Shown here: piece after piece, positions 1-7,093 of the stretch
Numbering within the stretch: the first letter of the stretch is position 1
How the letters are laid out: the number at the start of each line of letters is the position of its first letter
Source: Balneolales bacterium
GTDB lineage: Bacteria; Bacteroidota; Rhodothermia; Balneolales; HLUCCA01
Length of the DNA stretch: 16,675 bases
Direction: 5' to 3'
NCBI GenBank assembly: GCA_022565415.1
Contig: JAIUMT010000035.1
Location: 1 to 16,675, forward strand
The notes under the pieces: generated by a model
What the model was told of the DNA's origin: nothing
Database searches by the model: none
The model's input: only the letters and a program-made list of their open reading frames with translations
Translations under genes and position numbers: made by a program

Positions 1-1779
1 ATCAATCGTGAACAAGGCTGTTATGGCGTTTGTGTCGCCGTTTTCTACAAAGGCTTCGGAGAGTTTTGACCAGAAAATTCCGGCTTCGGGAACGGGTCCG
101 AAGGTGTAGGTGTCGCCGTTGTCGTGTTGATATTCGAATTGGATGAAATTCTCGAAACGTATACCGGTGTCGCCGAATTTCACACTGTAACTGTTGTCGG
201 AGAGACGCAATTCGGTGTTTCCAGCCGTGAAAGAGGCTTTATTGGCAGTCGAAGTGACTGCATCTGCATCCGACTGATACACATGCACAATGTGATATCC
301 GCCGGCAGGAACCTCGATTTCGAAAGAGATGTCGTAGCGGCGTCCCCAACTTGTTTCCAGGAAATTGTTGCGAATGCTGTGTGCATTTGTGTCTGAAACG
401 TGAATCGAAACAGGATTTCCGTCGGCATCTACGCCTGAAAGTGCTTTTTCGGGAGTGCGGTCGCCTTCTTCTGCCTTCGGATTCGCGAAGAGAATGCTTG
501 TGTGAACGCGTTTCTTAACTGGCCACGGGTGCGGATTGTACACAAAAACGTCACTATTCAACGCCGATGTACTGGCAGGCGGTTGAATACCAGACTCTTG
601 CATGGCCTCAATCTGCTCAACAATCAGCGATTCGGCTAACTCGCGTACTTGTCGGAACCGAACTTCATCGTCCTCGTGAACTCCGTCGGTGCTGCATCCG
701 CAAATATCATCGTGCGGATGGTTTTGCAAGAGTAATTTCCAGTTGTAATCCAGAAAATCGGATGCATCAGACCGATTTGTATTGAATTTACTCCACAAAT
801 GAAGCGGTTCGGTGTACTTCTCTAATAGAGACTGCGCTTTATGATTTTGCTGTTTGAGGTAAATTCGAGTTGAAAATACGCTCGATAGAATGGGGTGGTC
901 GGCGTTTCCGAGAAGATCGCCTTCGATAACTTCGTGGTCCAGATTTTGGGCCCGGACTTCGGTGAAGAAATCGTGGAAGGTTCCGTGTTTGAGTCCGGTA
1001 TCGCTGCCATTGCTGTTAGCCAAAGCAAGTAAATCGGGTAGTTCAGGCTGCTCAGGCATGTGATCAAATCCGTTGTTAATCAGAAAAACAGATTCTTTTT
1101 GGAGGTTCTCAAGCTTTTTGATGGCTTCTTTGATGCGGGATTTGGCAAGTTCGGGATCCGGGACCAATCCGTCGAATCGTCCGTATTGGTCGGGATAGCC
1201 GAGTGCCGCACCGTTGAAATATCCATCAACGAGATAGGTGGTCAGAACTTTGCTGCCATCCGGACTTTGCCAATCGAATATGGTGCCAGATTTGGATTTG
1301 TCGAGGTCGCTAAGCCCACGCATGAATATGAACGAGTTGATGCCGAACTGACTGAGAACCTGGGGTAGCTGGGCGAAATGTCCGAACGGATCGGGCACAT
1401 AACCCTCTTGCATGGCCGAACCGTAATTACGAGCTGTTCTCAAACCAATCTGCAGGTTACGAACTACCGATTCCCCGCTGACCAGAAATAGGTCGGGGAG
1501 GATGTACCAGGGACCAACAATCATTTTCCCCGATGAGATCAGTTTTTTTAGAACACCTTGGTTGTAAGGCTTGATTTCAAGGTAATCATCGAGCAGGATG
1601 GTTTGTCCGTCGAGCGTGAAAGAATGGTAATCTTTGTTTTGCTGCAGAAGAGTAATCAGCCGGTCGATCATTCTGACCATTCGATGTCGGAATTGTTGGA
1701 AGGTCAAATACCACGCACGATCCCAGTGTGTATGCGATACAACAATTCCAGTTTTTTTCTTTTGGTCGATGGCTGACAT
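1..1779 (-). CDS. GH38 alpha-mannosidase, N-terminal 593 residues (partial)
   Basis: Retaining alpha-mannosidase of glycoside hydrolase family 38, a zinc enzyme that releases alpha-linked mannose. The frame reads without a stop from ATG at 1779 to the left edge. Residues 16-33 (HTHWDRAWYLTFQQFRHR) are the bacterial GH38 N-terminal signature; H18 and D20 match two zinc ligands. PDPFGH contains D130, the expected nucleophile and zinc ligand. NNGFDH (235-240) holds D239, a likely acid/base (inference). HPHDDICGCSTD (354-365) supplies the last zinc ligand, probably H356. Bacterial members are usually about 850-900 residues, so roughly a third, mostly beta-domains, lies outside. No signal peptide is seen, so a cytoplasmic enzyme acting on imported oligosaccharides is expected. 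The signature resembles MngB (mannosylglycerate hydrolase) types, but substrate cannot be fixed. It is divergent from the rest of the locus. No clear Shine-Dalgarno precedes the ATG, common in this group. Confidence 0.95.
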   Translation of the reverse strand, partial: MSAIDQKKKTGIVVSHTHWDRAWYLTFQQFRHRMVRMIDRLITLLQQNKDYHSFTLDGQTILLDDYLEIKPYNQGVLKKLISSGKMIVGPWYILPDLFLVSGESVVRNLQIGLRTARNYGSAMQEGYVPDPFGHFAQLPQVLSQFGINSFIFMRGLSDLDKSKSGTIFDWQSPDGSKVLTTYLVDGYFNGAALGYPDQYGRFDGLVPDPELAKSRIKEAIKKLENLQKESVFLINNGFDHMPEQPELPDLLALANSNGSDTGLKHGTFHDFFTEVRAQNLDHEVIEGDLLGNADHPILSSVFSTRIYLKQQNHKAQSLLEKYTEPLHLWSKFNTNRSDASDFLDYNWKLLLQNHPHDDICGCSTDGVHEDDEVRFRQVRELAESLIVEQIEAMQESGIQPPASTSALNSDVFVYNPHPWPVKKRVHTSILFANPKAEEGDRTPEKALSGVDADGNPVSIHVSDTNAHSIRNNFLETSWGRRYDISFEIEVPAGGYHIVHVYQSDADAVTSTANKASFTAGNTELRLSDNSYSVKFGDTGIRFENFIQFEYQHDNGDTYTFGPVPEAGIFWSKLSEAFVENGDTNAITALFTID

Positions 1780-1849
1780 ATAAATCTATGAGTTTTCGAT
1801 TTACGGGCTTTTCTGAAATATACACAATCTTTAATGCTGAGCAATGGTC

Positions 1850-1877
1850 ATAATAGACATAATGTATATTGAAACAA
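1850..1877 (-). promoter_or_regulatory. Candidate promoter for the GH38 gene
   Basis: On the minus strand TTGTTT (1877-1872) is followed after 16 bases by TATTAT (1855-1850), a 5/6 match to a sigma70 -10 box, about 70 bases before the GH38 start codon. The -35 match is weak (3/6). The -10 region overlaps the two CATAAT repeats, one of which continues as CATAATGTA, the same nine bases that open the 2034-2064 palindrome. Tentative because AT-rich DNA yields such matches easily. Confidence 0.25.
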
Positions 1878-1955
1878 GTATAATTGCCGTGTTTAACAGT
1901 TAATAGCAATTCATTTAACAACAATATAGAATCGCTCAATAATAATCAACAGAAA

Positions 1956-1971
1956 TAAAAAGCGCTTTTTA
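1956..1971. promoter_or_regulatory. 16-base perfect palindrome, LacI-type operator candidate
   Basis: TAAAAAGCGCTTTTTA is identical to its reverse complement over all 16 bases. Its core (AAAGCGCTTT, central CG) is the form typically bound by LacI-family repressors. It lies about midway between the divergent start codons, and 22 bases upstream of the candidate -35 box of the CBM9-like gene. The regulator encoded in this window has a GntR rather than LacI DNA-binding domain, so a LacI-family protein elsewhere in the genome may be the binder. The function is inferred; the symmetry is seen directly. Confidence 0.45.
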
Positions 1972-1993
1972 GTAAAATAATAACAAATAAATT

Positions 1994-2022
1994 TTGACTT
2001 ATTGATTTTACTGATATAGATT
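1994..2022 (+). promoter_or_regulatory. Candidate promoter for the CBM9-like gene
   Basis: TTGACT (1994-1999, 5/6 to the -35 consensus) is followed after 17 bases by TAGATT (2017-2022, 4/6 to the -10 consensus). TTTG at 1993-1996 with a TAGATTGT element about 20 bases later also loosely fits the Bacteroidetes-type TTTG / TAnnTTTG promoter. Predicted initiation near 2029 would place the 2034-2064 palindrome just inside the transcript, a usual operator position. Confidence 0.35.
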
Positions 2023-2033
2023 GTTTGTGGAGT

Positions 2034-2064
2034 CATAATGTACATATTCAATGTGCATATTATG
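2034..2064. promoter_or_regulatory. 31-base imperfect palindrome, operator candidate
   Basis: Left arm CATAATGTACATATT (2034-2048), centre C2049, right arm AATGTGCATATTATG (2050-2064); 12 of 15 positions pair. The site can also be read as two direct copies of ATGTRCATATT (2038-2048 and 2051-2061) with a 13-base period, each around a near-perfect ATGTACAT palindrome. It sits between the candidate promoter and the ATG at 2135. GntR-HTH/LacI-sensor regulators of the AraR type bind TGTAC-containing palindromes, so the regulator at 11380 is a plausible partner (inference). Confidence 0.5.
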
Positions 2065-2134
2065 CTACAGTCGAAAATATTGCAGATAACGTAACGTCTG
2101 CGTAAATGCTTAACATCCAAAGGCATAGGTGTAT

Positions 2135-4309
2135 ATGAATAATTTAATACGATCAATACTTATTTTGGTATTAGTAACGGGAAGCGCTGCCACGATCAGC
2201 GCTCAAAATGGTGCATCAGCCCATAATTTGGTCGATATCGCTTACAATGGCATTCCTGTTGAAGTTGATGGAGACTTGACCGACTGGGACGATGCTCATT
2301 TCGTATTTATGAGCCAAGACAGTCCTTTTTTCCTGCAAATTACGAATGGTCAGCCGGTTCAGGGAATCCCCGATAGTCCGGCCGATTTCAGCGCGTTTTT
2401 TGCCTTAAAGATGACTGATGAGGCCATTTATATAGCTGCTCGCGTTCGCGACGAAGGTATTCCTCTCTATGATGAGCCTGCGGGACCGAACCTGGCGTTC
2501 GATTTTGACCACATCAGTCTCTATTTGAGTCTTTTCGATATCGGAGATCGCTCGAGAAGTCCGCATTTGGAAGGACCAACCGGAGATTTGGTCAATTTCA
2601 ACTTCATCAATCCTGTAACAGAAGAGTCTTTTGAGTCAAGTCGGCATTATCGTATCGGCCCTGGAACCGATGATACGGAGTCAACACTCGGCCCAGATTT
2701 TCAGTTGCTACTTCGCGCCATAGAGCACGATCCGGCCACGTTTGTTTCGCGAAATCACACCTACAGCGGTGCATATGTCGATACTACCATTGGTGGAACT
2801 ACAGCAGCAGCTGTTTTGTGGGATGATGAACTCGGTTATAACATTGAGTGGAGAATTCCATTCAGTTCTCTAGCAGGTAAGATTGCCAAAGGTTCTGGAC
2901 CATTTGCTGATTTTGAGTGGCCGCTTTTCGAACCAGCGCACGGAATGATTATTCCATTCGATGTTGATATTACCGATCGTGACGAACCAAGTTTGCCAGA
3001 CCAGTATATCCCGAACACGTACTTGCGTGCAGGTCAATATCCGGCGTTATGGCGTGATGCACACAATTTTGGCATGCGTGGTCGCATTGTTGATCTCAGC
3101 CAAAACGCATGGGATCGTCCGAATTCTAAGTTCTACATCGACTACAAGCCTGAGCAAAACATCACTATTGATGCCGACCTCAGCGACTGGTCAGATGCCA
3201 TGTTCTACGGGAACAGCCAAGATCACCCTCATTTCCTCCAAATAACGAATAATTCACCGGTTCAGGGCATTCCAGAAAGTCCGGCCGATTTCAGTTACTA
3301 CTTCTCCATGAAGATGGATGATGATAACGTGTACGTAGCTGCTGTTGTTCGCGATGAAGGAACTCCAATGATTGAAACTCCGGCCCCACCAAACCTGGCT
3401 TTCAATTACGATCACCTAACCTTGTATCTCGGACTATACGATATTGGCGATCGGCCGGGAAGTCCGCACGTGGAAGGTAGCAGCCCCGGTGCTACTACGT
3501 TCAATTTCATTAATCCGATTACCGAAGAGTCTTTCGAAGGCAACCGCCACTACCGAATCGCTCCAGGTTACGACGATACTGAAACAACGCTCGGACCAGA
3601 CTATCAGCTTTTACTTCGTGCCATCGATTTCACGGTAGAACCATTCGATTCTGAGCAGTTCACCTACAGTGGTGCTTATGTTGATACGACCATGAAAACC
3701 ACCGTTGCTGCAACGAAGTTATTCGATGACGAAACCGGTTATTTCATCGAGTGGAAAATTCCATTATCTGAGCTTGCAGGACAAATTTCAAAACGACAAA
3801 GTCCGTTTGCAGACTTCGAATGGCCACTATTTGAACCATCAGCCGGACAAATCATCACGTTTGATGCAGATGTAACCGATTTGGATGATGGCGATCGTGG
3901 AAACAACCGTTTCATGCGAATAGGCCGATATCCTTCCTTATGGCGTGATGCTCACAATTTTGGCATGCGCGGGCATATCATCCAGGATGGAATCCCGACA
4001 TTTACCAGTATTGATGATATCGCAGATGGACATACCGAACGACCAACATCGATCGCATTAGCCCAGAACTATCCGAACCCATTCAACCCGGTAACAACCA
4101 TTCAGTTTGCATTGCCAGAAGCACAAAATGTGCGCTTGAGTGTGTACAACTTGCTTGGTCAGGAAGTTGCCGTTTTGGTTAACGGTGTTCAGGCAGCGGG
4201 AACTTCACGTGTGAGTTTCGATGCCACCAACTTGAGCAGCGGCATGTATATCTATCGACTCACTACCGGAACGGAAAGTGTGAGCCGCAAAATGCTCCTA
4301 ATTAAATAA
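2135..4309 (+). CDS. Exported protein with two tandem CBM9-like domains and a T9SS sorting domain
   Basis: Predicted surface or secreted carbohydrate-binding protein of 724 residues. I chose ATG 2135 because it directly precedes a good signal peptide (MNNLIRSILILVLVTG... ending near ISA-Q); an in-frame GTG at 2129 would add two residues. Two homologous domains, about residues 39-316 and 339-613, each open with D-x-L-x-DW and end in LWRDAHNFGMRG; both share FADFEWPLFEP, NFINP.TEESFE and TYSGAYVDTT. The DG-L-DW start with later 'YVAA.VRDEG' strands fits the CBM9/DOMON-like fold used by carbohydrate-binding family 9 modules. The C-terminus (about 639-724) is a type A T9SS sorting domain with NYPNPFNPVTT and SSGMYIYRL...RKMLLIK. 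No catalytic domain is recognised. A terminator follows, so it may be its own transcription unit. The export route is confident; the ligand is unknown. Confidence 0.88.
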   Translation: MNNLIRSILILVLVTGSAATISAQNGASAHNLVDIAYNGIPVEVDGDLTDWDDAHFVFMSQDSPFFLQITNGQPVQGIPDSPADFSAFFALKMTDEAIYIAARVRDEGIPLYDEPAGPNLAFDFDHISLYLSLFDIGDRSRSPHLEGPTGDLVNFNFINPVTEESFESSRHYRIGPGTDDTESTLGPDFQLLLRAIEHDPATFVSRNHTYSGAYVDTTIGGTTAAAVLWDDELGYNIEWRIPFSSLAGKIAKGSGPFADFEWPLFEPAHGMIIPFDVDITDRDEPSLPDQYIPNTYLRAGQYPALWRDAHNFGMRGRIVDLSQNAWDRPNSKFYIDYKPEQNITIDADLSDWSDAMFYGNSQDHPHFLQITNNSPVQGIPESPADFSYYFSMKMDDDNVYVAAVVRDEGTPMIETPAPPNLAFNYDHLTLYLGLYDIGDRPGSPHVEGSSPGATTFNFINPITEESFEGNRHYRIAPGYDDTETTLGPDYQLLLRAIDFTVEPFDSEQFTYSGAYVDTTMKTTVAATKLFDDETGYFIEWKIPLSELAGQISKRQSPFADFEWPLFEPSAGQIITFDADVTDLDDGDRGNNRFMRIGRYPSLWRDAHNFGMRGHIIQDGIPTFTSIDDIADGHTERPTSIALAQNYPNPFNPVTTIQFALPEAQNVRLSVYNLLGQEVAVLVNGVQAAGTSRVSFDATNLSSGMYIYRLTTGTESVSRKMLLIK
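2249..3082 (+). repeat. First copy of the internal CBM9-like duplication
   Basis: This codes for the first of two homologous ~280-residue units in the CBM9-like protein. Conserved blocks in both units include FLQITN..PVQGIP.SPADFS, PNLAF, IGDR, LGPD.QLLLRAI, FADFEWPLFEP and WRDAHNFGMRG. At DNA level the end of the unit (3047-3078) matches 3938-3969 at 31 of 32 positions. Boundaries are approximate. Confidence 0.85.
3149..3973 (+). repeat. Second copy of the internal CBM9-like duplication
   Basis: Second unit of the in-frame tandem duplication, about 890 bases downstream of the first at matching positions and well over half identical in protein. The strongest divergence is in the segment corresponding to IEHDPATF versus IDFTVEPF and after FADFEWPLFEP, which may tune ligand specificity (inference). 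Boundaries are approximate. Confidence 0.85.
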
Positions 4310-4351
4310 GGTTGACAGGTTCTTTCATAGCGAATCTCTCTCAAACCAATC

Positions 4352-4395
4352 TCCGATACGTGGTGGATAACCCCGTATCGGATTCTTCTTTTTTT
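4352..4395 (+). terminator. Rho-independent terminator after the CBM9-like gene
   Basis: A nine-pair stem, TCCGATACG (4352-4360) with CGTATCGGA (4374-4382), encloses a 13-base loop and is followed by a T-rich tract ending in seven Ts (4389-4395). It begins 43 bases after the TAA of the CBM9-like gene and ends 33 bases before the TonB-receptor ATG. It should end or attenuate transcription between these two genes. Confidence 0.8.
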
Positions 4396-4427
4396 CATCC
4401 GATAACCGTGGTTCAAAAGTCGCTAAC

Positions 4428-7082
4428 ATGTCACGTATCTGCTTATTTTTATTAATTGCTGGGTTTTTACTGTCTGCTTCGGCCGTTTCGGCACAAACGG
4501 GCAAGGTCGAAGGCCGTGTAGTCGATCAGGATGGTGAGCCTTTAATTGGCGTAAACGTAGTGGTAGAAGGTACCACTCGCGGAGCATCAACCGATCTGGA
4601 TGGGTATTATTTCATCCTGAATGTGCGTCCGGGAACGTTTAATCTCGTGGCAACTTACCTGGGTTTCGACCCGGTAACCGTTACGGATGTAAGCGTATCA
4701 GTAGACCGCACTACCACCATTAACTTCGAGATGTTTGAATCCGGACTGATGCTCGGTGAAATCACGGTTTCTGCCCAGGCTAACATGATCACCCGCGACA
4801 GAACATCAGCCTCGGCGAAAGTCAGCGGCGAAGAACTTCAAATCCTTCCAGTAGATAACTTCCAGCAGGCGGTGTCGCTTCAGGCCGGCGTAACCCGCGG
4901 ACAAGGCGGCTCCATCCACATCAGGGGAGGTCGAACCAGCGAAGTAAAGTACTATGTTGATGGAATCGCGGTATCGAATCCGTTCAATTTCGGACTTTCC
5001 GTACCTGTCGAAAATACAGCAGTTCAGGAGGTCGAAGTCATCAGTGGTAGCTTTAATGCAGAATTTGGTCAGGCTAACTCAGGTATTATCAACATCGTTA
5101 CCAAAGAAGGCGGAGACGAATTTCAAGGCACTTTCATCAGCAGCGTCGGCGGATACATCTCCCGCAGAGACGATATCTACTACGAAATCGGAGAGGCTAA
5201 CCCAATCGGAATTCGCTCGGTTGAGGGTTCTTTTTCTGGTCCGACCCCGATTTCTTCGCTTAAGTTTTTCTTAAACGCTCGCTACACCGAAGACGAGGGC
5301 CACCTTTTCGGACGAAGAAGATTCACTCCAGCCGATAGCTCGAATTTTAGCAGCGCCAACCCCGATTCGTGGAGTATTGTATCCACAGGCGACAACGCAG
5401 TTGTGTCGATGAACGACCGAGTCGGACTAACCACACTCGGTAAGTTAAACTGGGATGTAACCCGTGATTTCAAATTGTCATACTCATTCACTCGAGGGTA
5501 TAACAGATCGCATTTTTACAACCACAACTACCGGTTAAATCCGGACTTCATGCCAACCCAACGAAGTGAGAACTTCAATCACCTCGTTACGGTCAACCAT
5601 GTACTATCGAATCGATTATTTTACAATCTACGATTCACGGCGAACAGCACAAATTTCACTCAGTTTGTGTACGAAGATCCGTTTGATCCGCGATACAGAA
5701 ACATATTCGGACGTGGAAATCAGCCGGCGTTTATGTTTAACACGGGTGGTGTAGATAATTATTACCTGGACAGAAACAGTCAAACCTACGCGCTTCGATT
5801 TGATATCACGCGTCAGACAGGCCGCTCGCACCTCATAAAAGCTGGATTTGAATACCGCCAGAATGAACTAAACTACGAGGACTTCAGAATTCAGGTAAAT
5901 CCGTTCACATATGGTGATTATAATTCGCGAATTCAGTTTAACGATGCCAGATTGTATCGCCAATACACGCGTAATCCGTTAGAAATCTCGGCCTACATTC
6001 AAGACAAAATTGAAATCCGTGATTTGATTATCAACGCCGGGATTCGGTTCGATTATTTTGATCCGCAATCGCGGGTTCCAACCGATTTGCGCGATCCAGA
6101 TAACTCACTTACCAATCGTCCCGAAGAGGAAGCTTTTCGCGATGCGAGTGTGAAATGGCAATTTAGTCCACGACTCGGATTCGCATTTCCGATTACAGCC
6201 AATGGCGTGATTTATGCTTCTTACGGACAATTTTTCCAGATTCCGGAATTTCAGCGTCTGTACGAAAATCCGAGATTTGCCGTGCGCGGTGGCACCTTCA
6301 ATACCGTTTTGGGAAATGCCGACCTGGAAGCCCAACGATCTGTCTTATATGAAATCGGATTACAACAGCAGTTAAATCCGTATTTAGCGCTCGACTTAAC
6401 GGTTTATCACCGTGATATCCGTTTCTTGCTTGGAACGGAATTGTTTGAGGCTTACTCTGGCGGCGACTCTTATGGTGTGTATAAAAATGCGGATTTCGGA
6501 TCGGTTCGTGGTGTAACAGCTGCGTTCTCGTTTTTTGAGCCAAACACTGGCGTGTCGGCATCCATCAACTATACCTATCAGTCGGTGCAAGGAAACGGAT
6601 CAGATCCACAGCAGGCATTTTTCGATGCACAAAACAACACCGAAGCCAACTCGATTTTGATTCCTCTGGCCTGGGACATGCGTCATAATATTAGTGGAAA
6701 CATTGCGATGCGACTTCAAAACTGGAATGTCGGGATTGTGGGCGAATACAGAACAGGGTATCCGTTCACACCACGCGATATTGTGGGAAGCAGTATAACT
6801 GAGCAACGAAATCAGGCCCGATACAATCCGGAATTGTATTTCGATATTCGGATGTCGCGAATTGTGCGATTTGGCGATACCCGAGCTCAAATCTTCATTA
6901 TTGGTGAGAATCTGCTAGACTTCTACCGAACCGACCGATACCCGAACCTTCGTCGCGACGAAATCGAGGCGAGTCGACAAAGCGGAATAGAGCAAGTTAA
7001 CACACGCGAAGAGTTTGTTCGAAATCCACTGGTTCAGCCAACGCCCCGAATCATTCGCGCCGGACTCCAGTTCGATTTCTAA
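4428..7082 (+). CDS. SusC-type TonB-dependent outer-membrane receptor
   Basis: 884-residue outer-membrane active transporter that takes up large substrates, probably oligosaccharides, with TonB-ExbBD energy. Signal peptide at residues 1-22 (cleavage at SA-Q). Residues about 26-105 form a carboxypeptidase-regulatory-like beta-sandwich (GKVEGRVVDQDGEPLIGVNV...DGYYFI), the N-terminal extension typical of SusC-like receptors. GEITVSA near 110 resembles a TonB box. The plug domain (about 125-228) has IHIRGGRTSEVKYYVDGI and ends GIINIVTKEGG; the rest is a beta-barrel ending in the aromatic LQFDF. It opens a compact gene series: the next ATG is 11 bases after its TAA. It is preceded by a terminator and only about 30 bases of space, so expression may depend on read-through or on a promoter I could not identify. 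No SusD homologue follows; see the next gene. Family assignment is very secure, substrate is not. Confidence 0.95.
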   Translation: MSRICLFLLIAGFLLSASAVSAQTGKVEGRVVDQDGEPLIGVNVVVEGTTRGASTDLDGYYFILNVRPGTFNLVATYLGFDPVTVTDVSVSVDRTTTINFEMFESGLMLGEITVSAQANMITRDRTSASAKVSGEELQILPVDNFQQAVSLQAGVTRGQGGSIHIRGGRTSEVKYYVDGIAVSNPFNFGLSVPVENTAVQEVEVISGSFNAEFGQANSGIINIVTKEGGDEFQGTFISSVGGYISRRDDIYYEIGEANPIGIRSVEGSFSGPTPISSLKFFLNARYTEDEGHLFGRRRFTPADSSNFSSANPDSWSIVSTGDNAVVSMNDRVGLTTLGKLNWDVTRDFKLSYSFTRGYNRSHFYNHNYRLNPDFMPTQRSENFNHLVTVNHVLSNRLFYNLRFTANSTNFTQFVYEDPFDPRYRNIFGRGNQPAFMFNTGGVDNYYLDRNSQTYALRFDITRQTGRSHLIKAGFEYRQNELNYEDFRIQVNPFTYGDYNSRIQFNDARLYRQYTRNPLEISAYIQDKIEIRDLIINAGIRFDYFDPQSRVPTDLRDPDNSLTNRPEEEAFRDASVKWQFSPRLGFAFPITANGVIYASYGQFFQIPEFQRLYENPRFAVRGGTFNTVLGNADLEAQRSVLYEIGLQQQLNPYLALDLTVYHRDIRFLLGTELFEAYSGGDSYGVYKNADFGSVRGVTAAFSFFEPNTGVSASINYTYQSVQGNGSDPQQAFFDAQNNTEANSILIPLAWDMRHNISGNIAMRLQNWNVGIVGEYRTGYPFTPRDIVGSSITEQRNQARYNPELYFDIRMSRIVRFGDTRAQIFIIGENLLDFYRTDRYPNLRRDEIEASRQSGIEQVNTREEFVRNPLVQPTPRIIRAGLQFDF

Positions 7083-7093
7083 TTTAGCACACC

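Larger units (their letters stand above)
1780..2134. other. AT-rich divergent intergenic regulatory region
   Basis: This 355-base stretch separates the divergent GH38 and CBM9-like genes and is clearly richer in A+T than its surroundings. I see no convincing gene in it. It contains a 16-base perfect palindrome (1956-1971), a 31-base imperfect palindrome (2034-2064), a short inverted repeat TTAACAGTTAA (1893-1903), two CATAAT direct repeats (1849-1854 and 1858-1863), and sigma70-like promoter candidates on both strands. Density of symmetric sites suggests shared control of both flanking genes. Confidence 0.7.

Noticed and set aside
124..396. Plus-strand open frames opposite the GH38 gene (for example 124-396, 1060-1368, 1558-1776)
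   Set aside because: The minus strand reads a continuous GH38 protein with catalytic motifs; the plus-strand frames have no recognisable domain and are antisense shadows.
1911..2156. Minus-strand 81-codon frame in the divergent intergenic region
   Set aside because: Composition is low-complexity and rich in I, Y and K as expected from AT-rich DNA, and it overlaps the promoter/operator candidates and the start of the CBM9-like gene.
4312..4340. TTGACA at about 4313 as a -35 box for the TonB receptor
   Set aside because: No acceptable -10 box lies 15-19 bases downstream, and the terminator hairpin would follow the start site.
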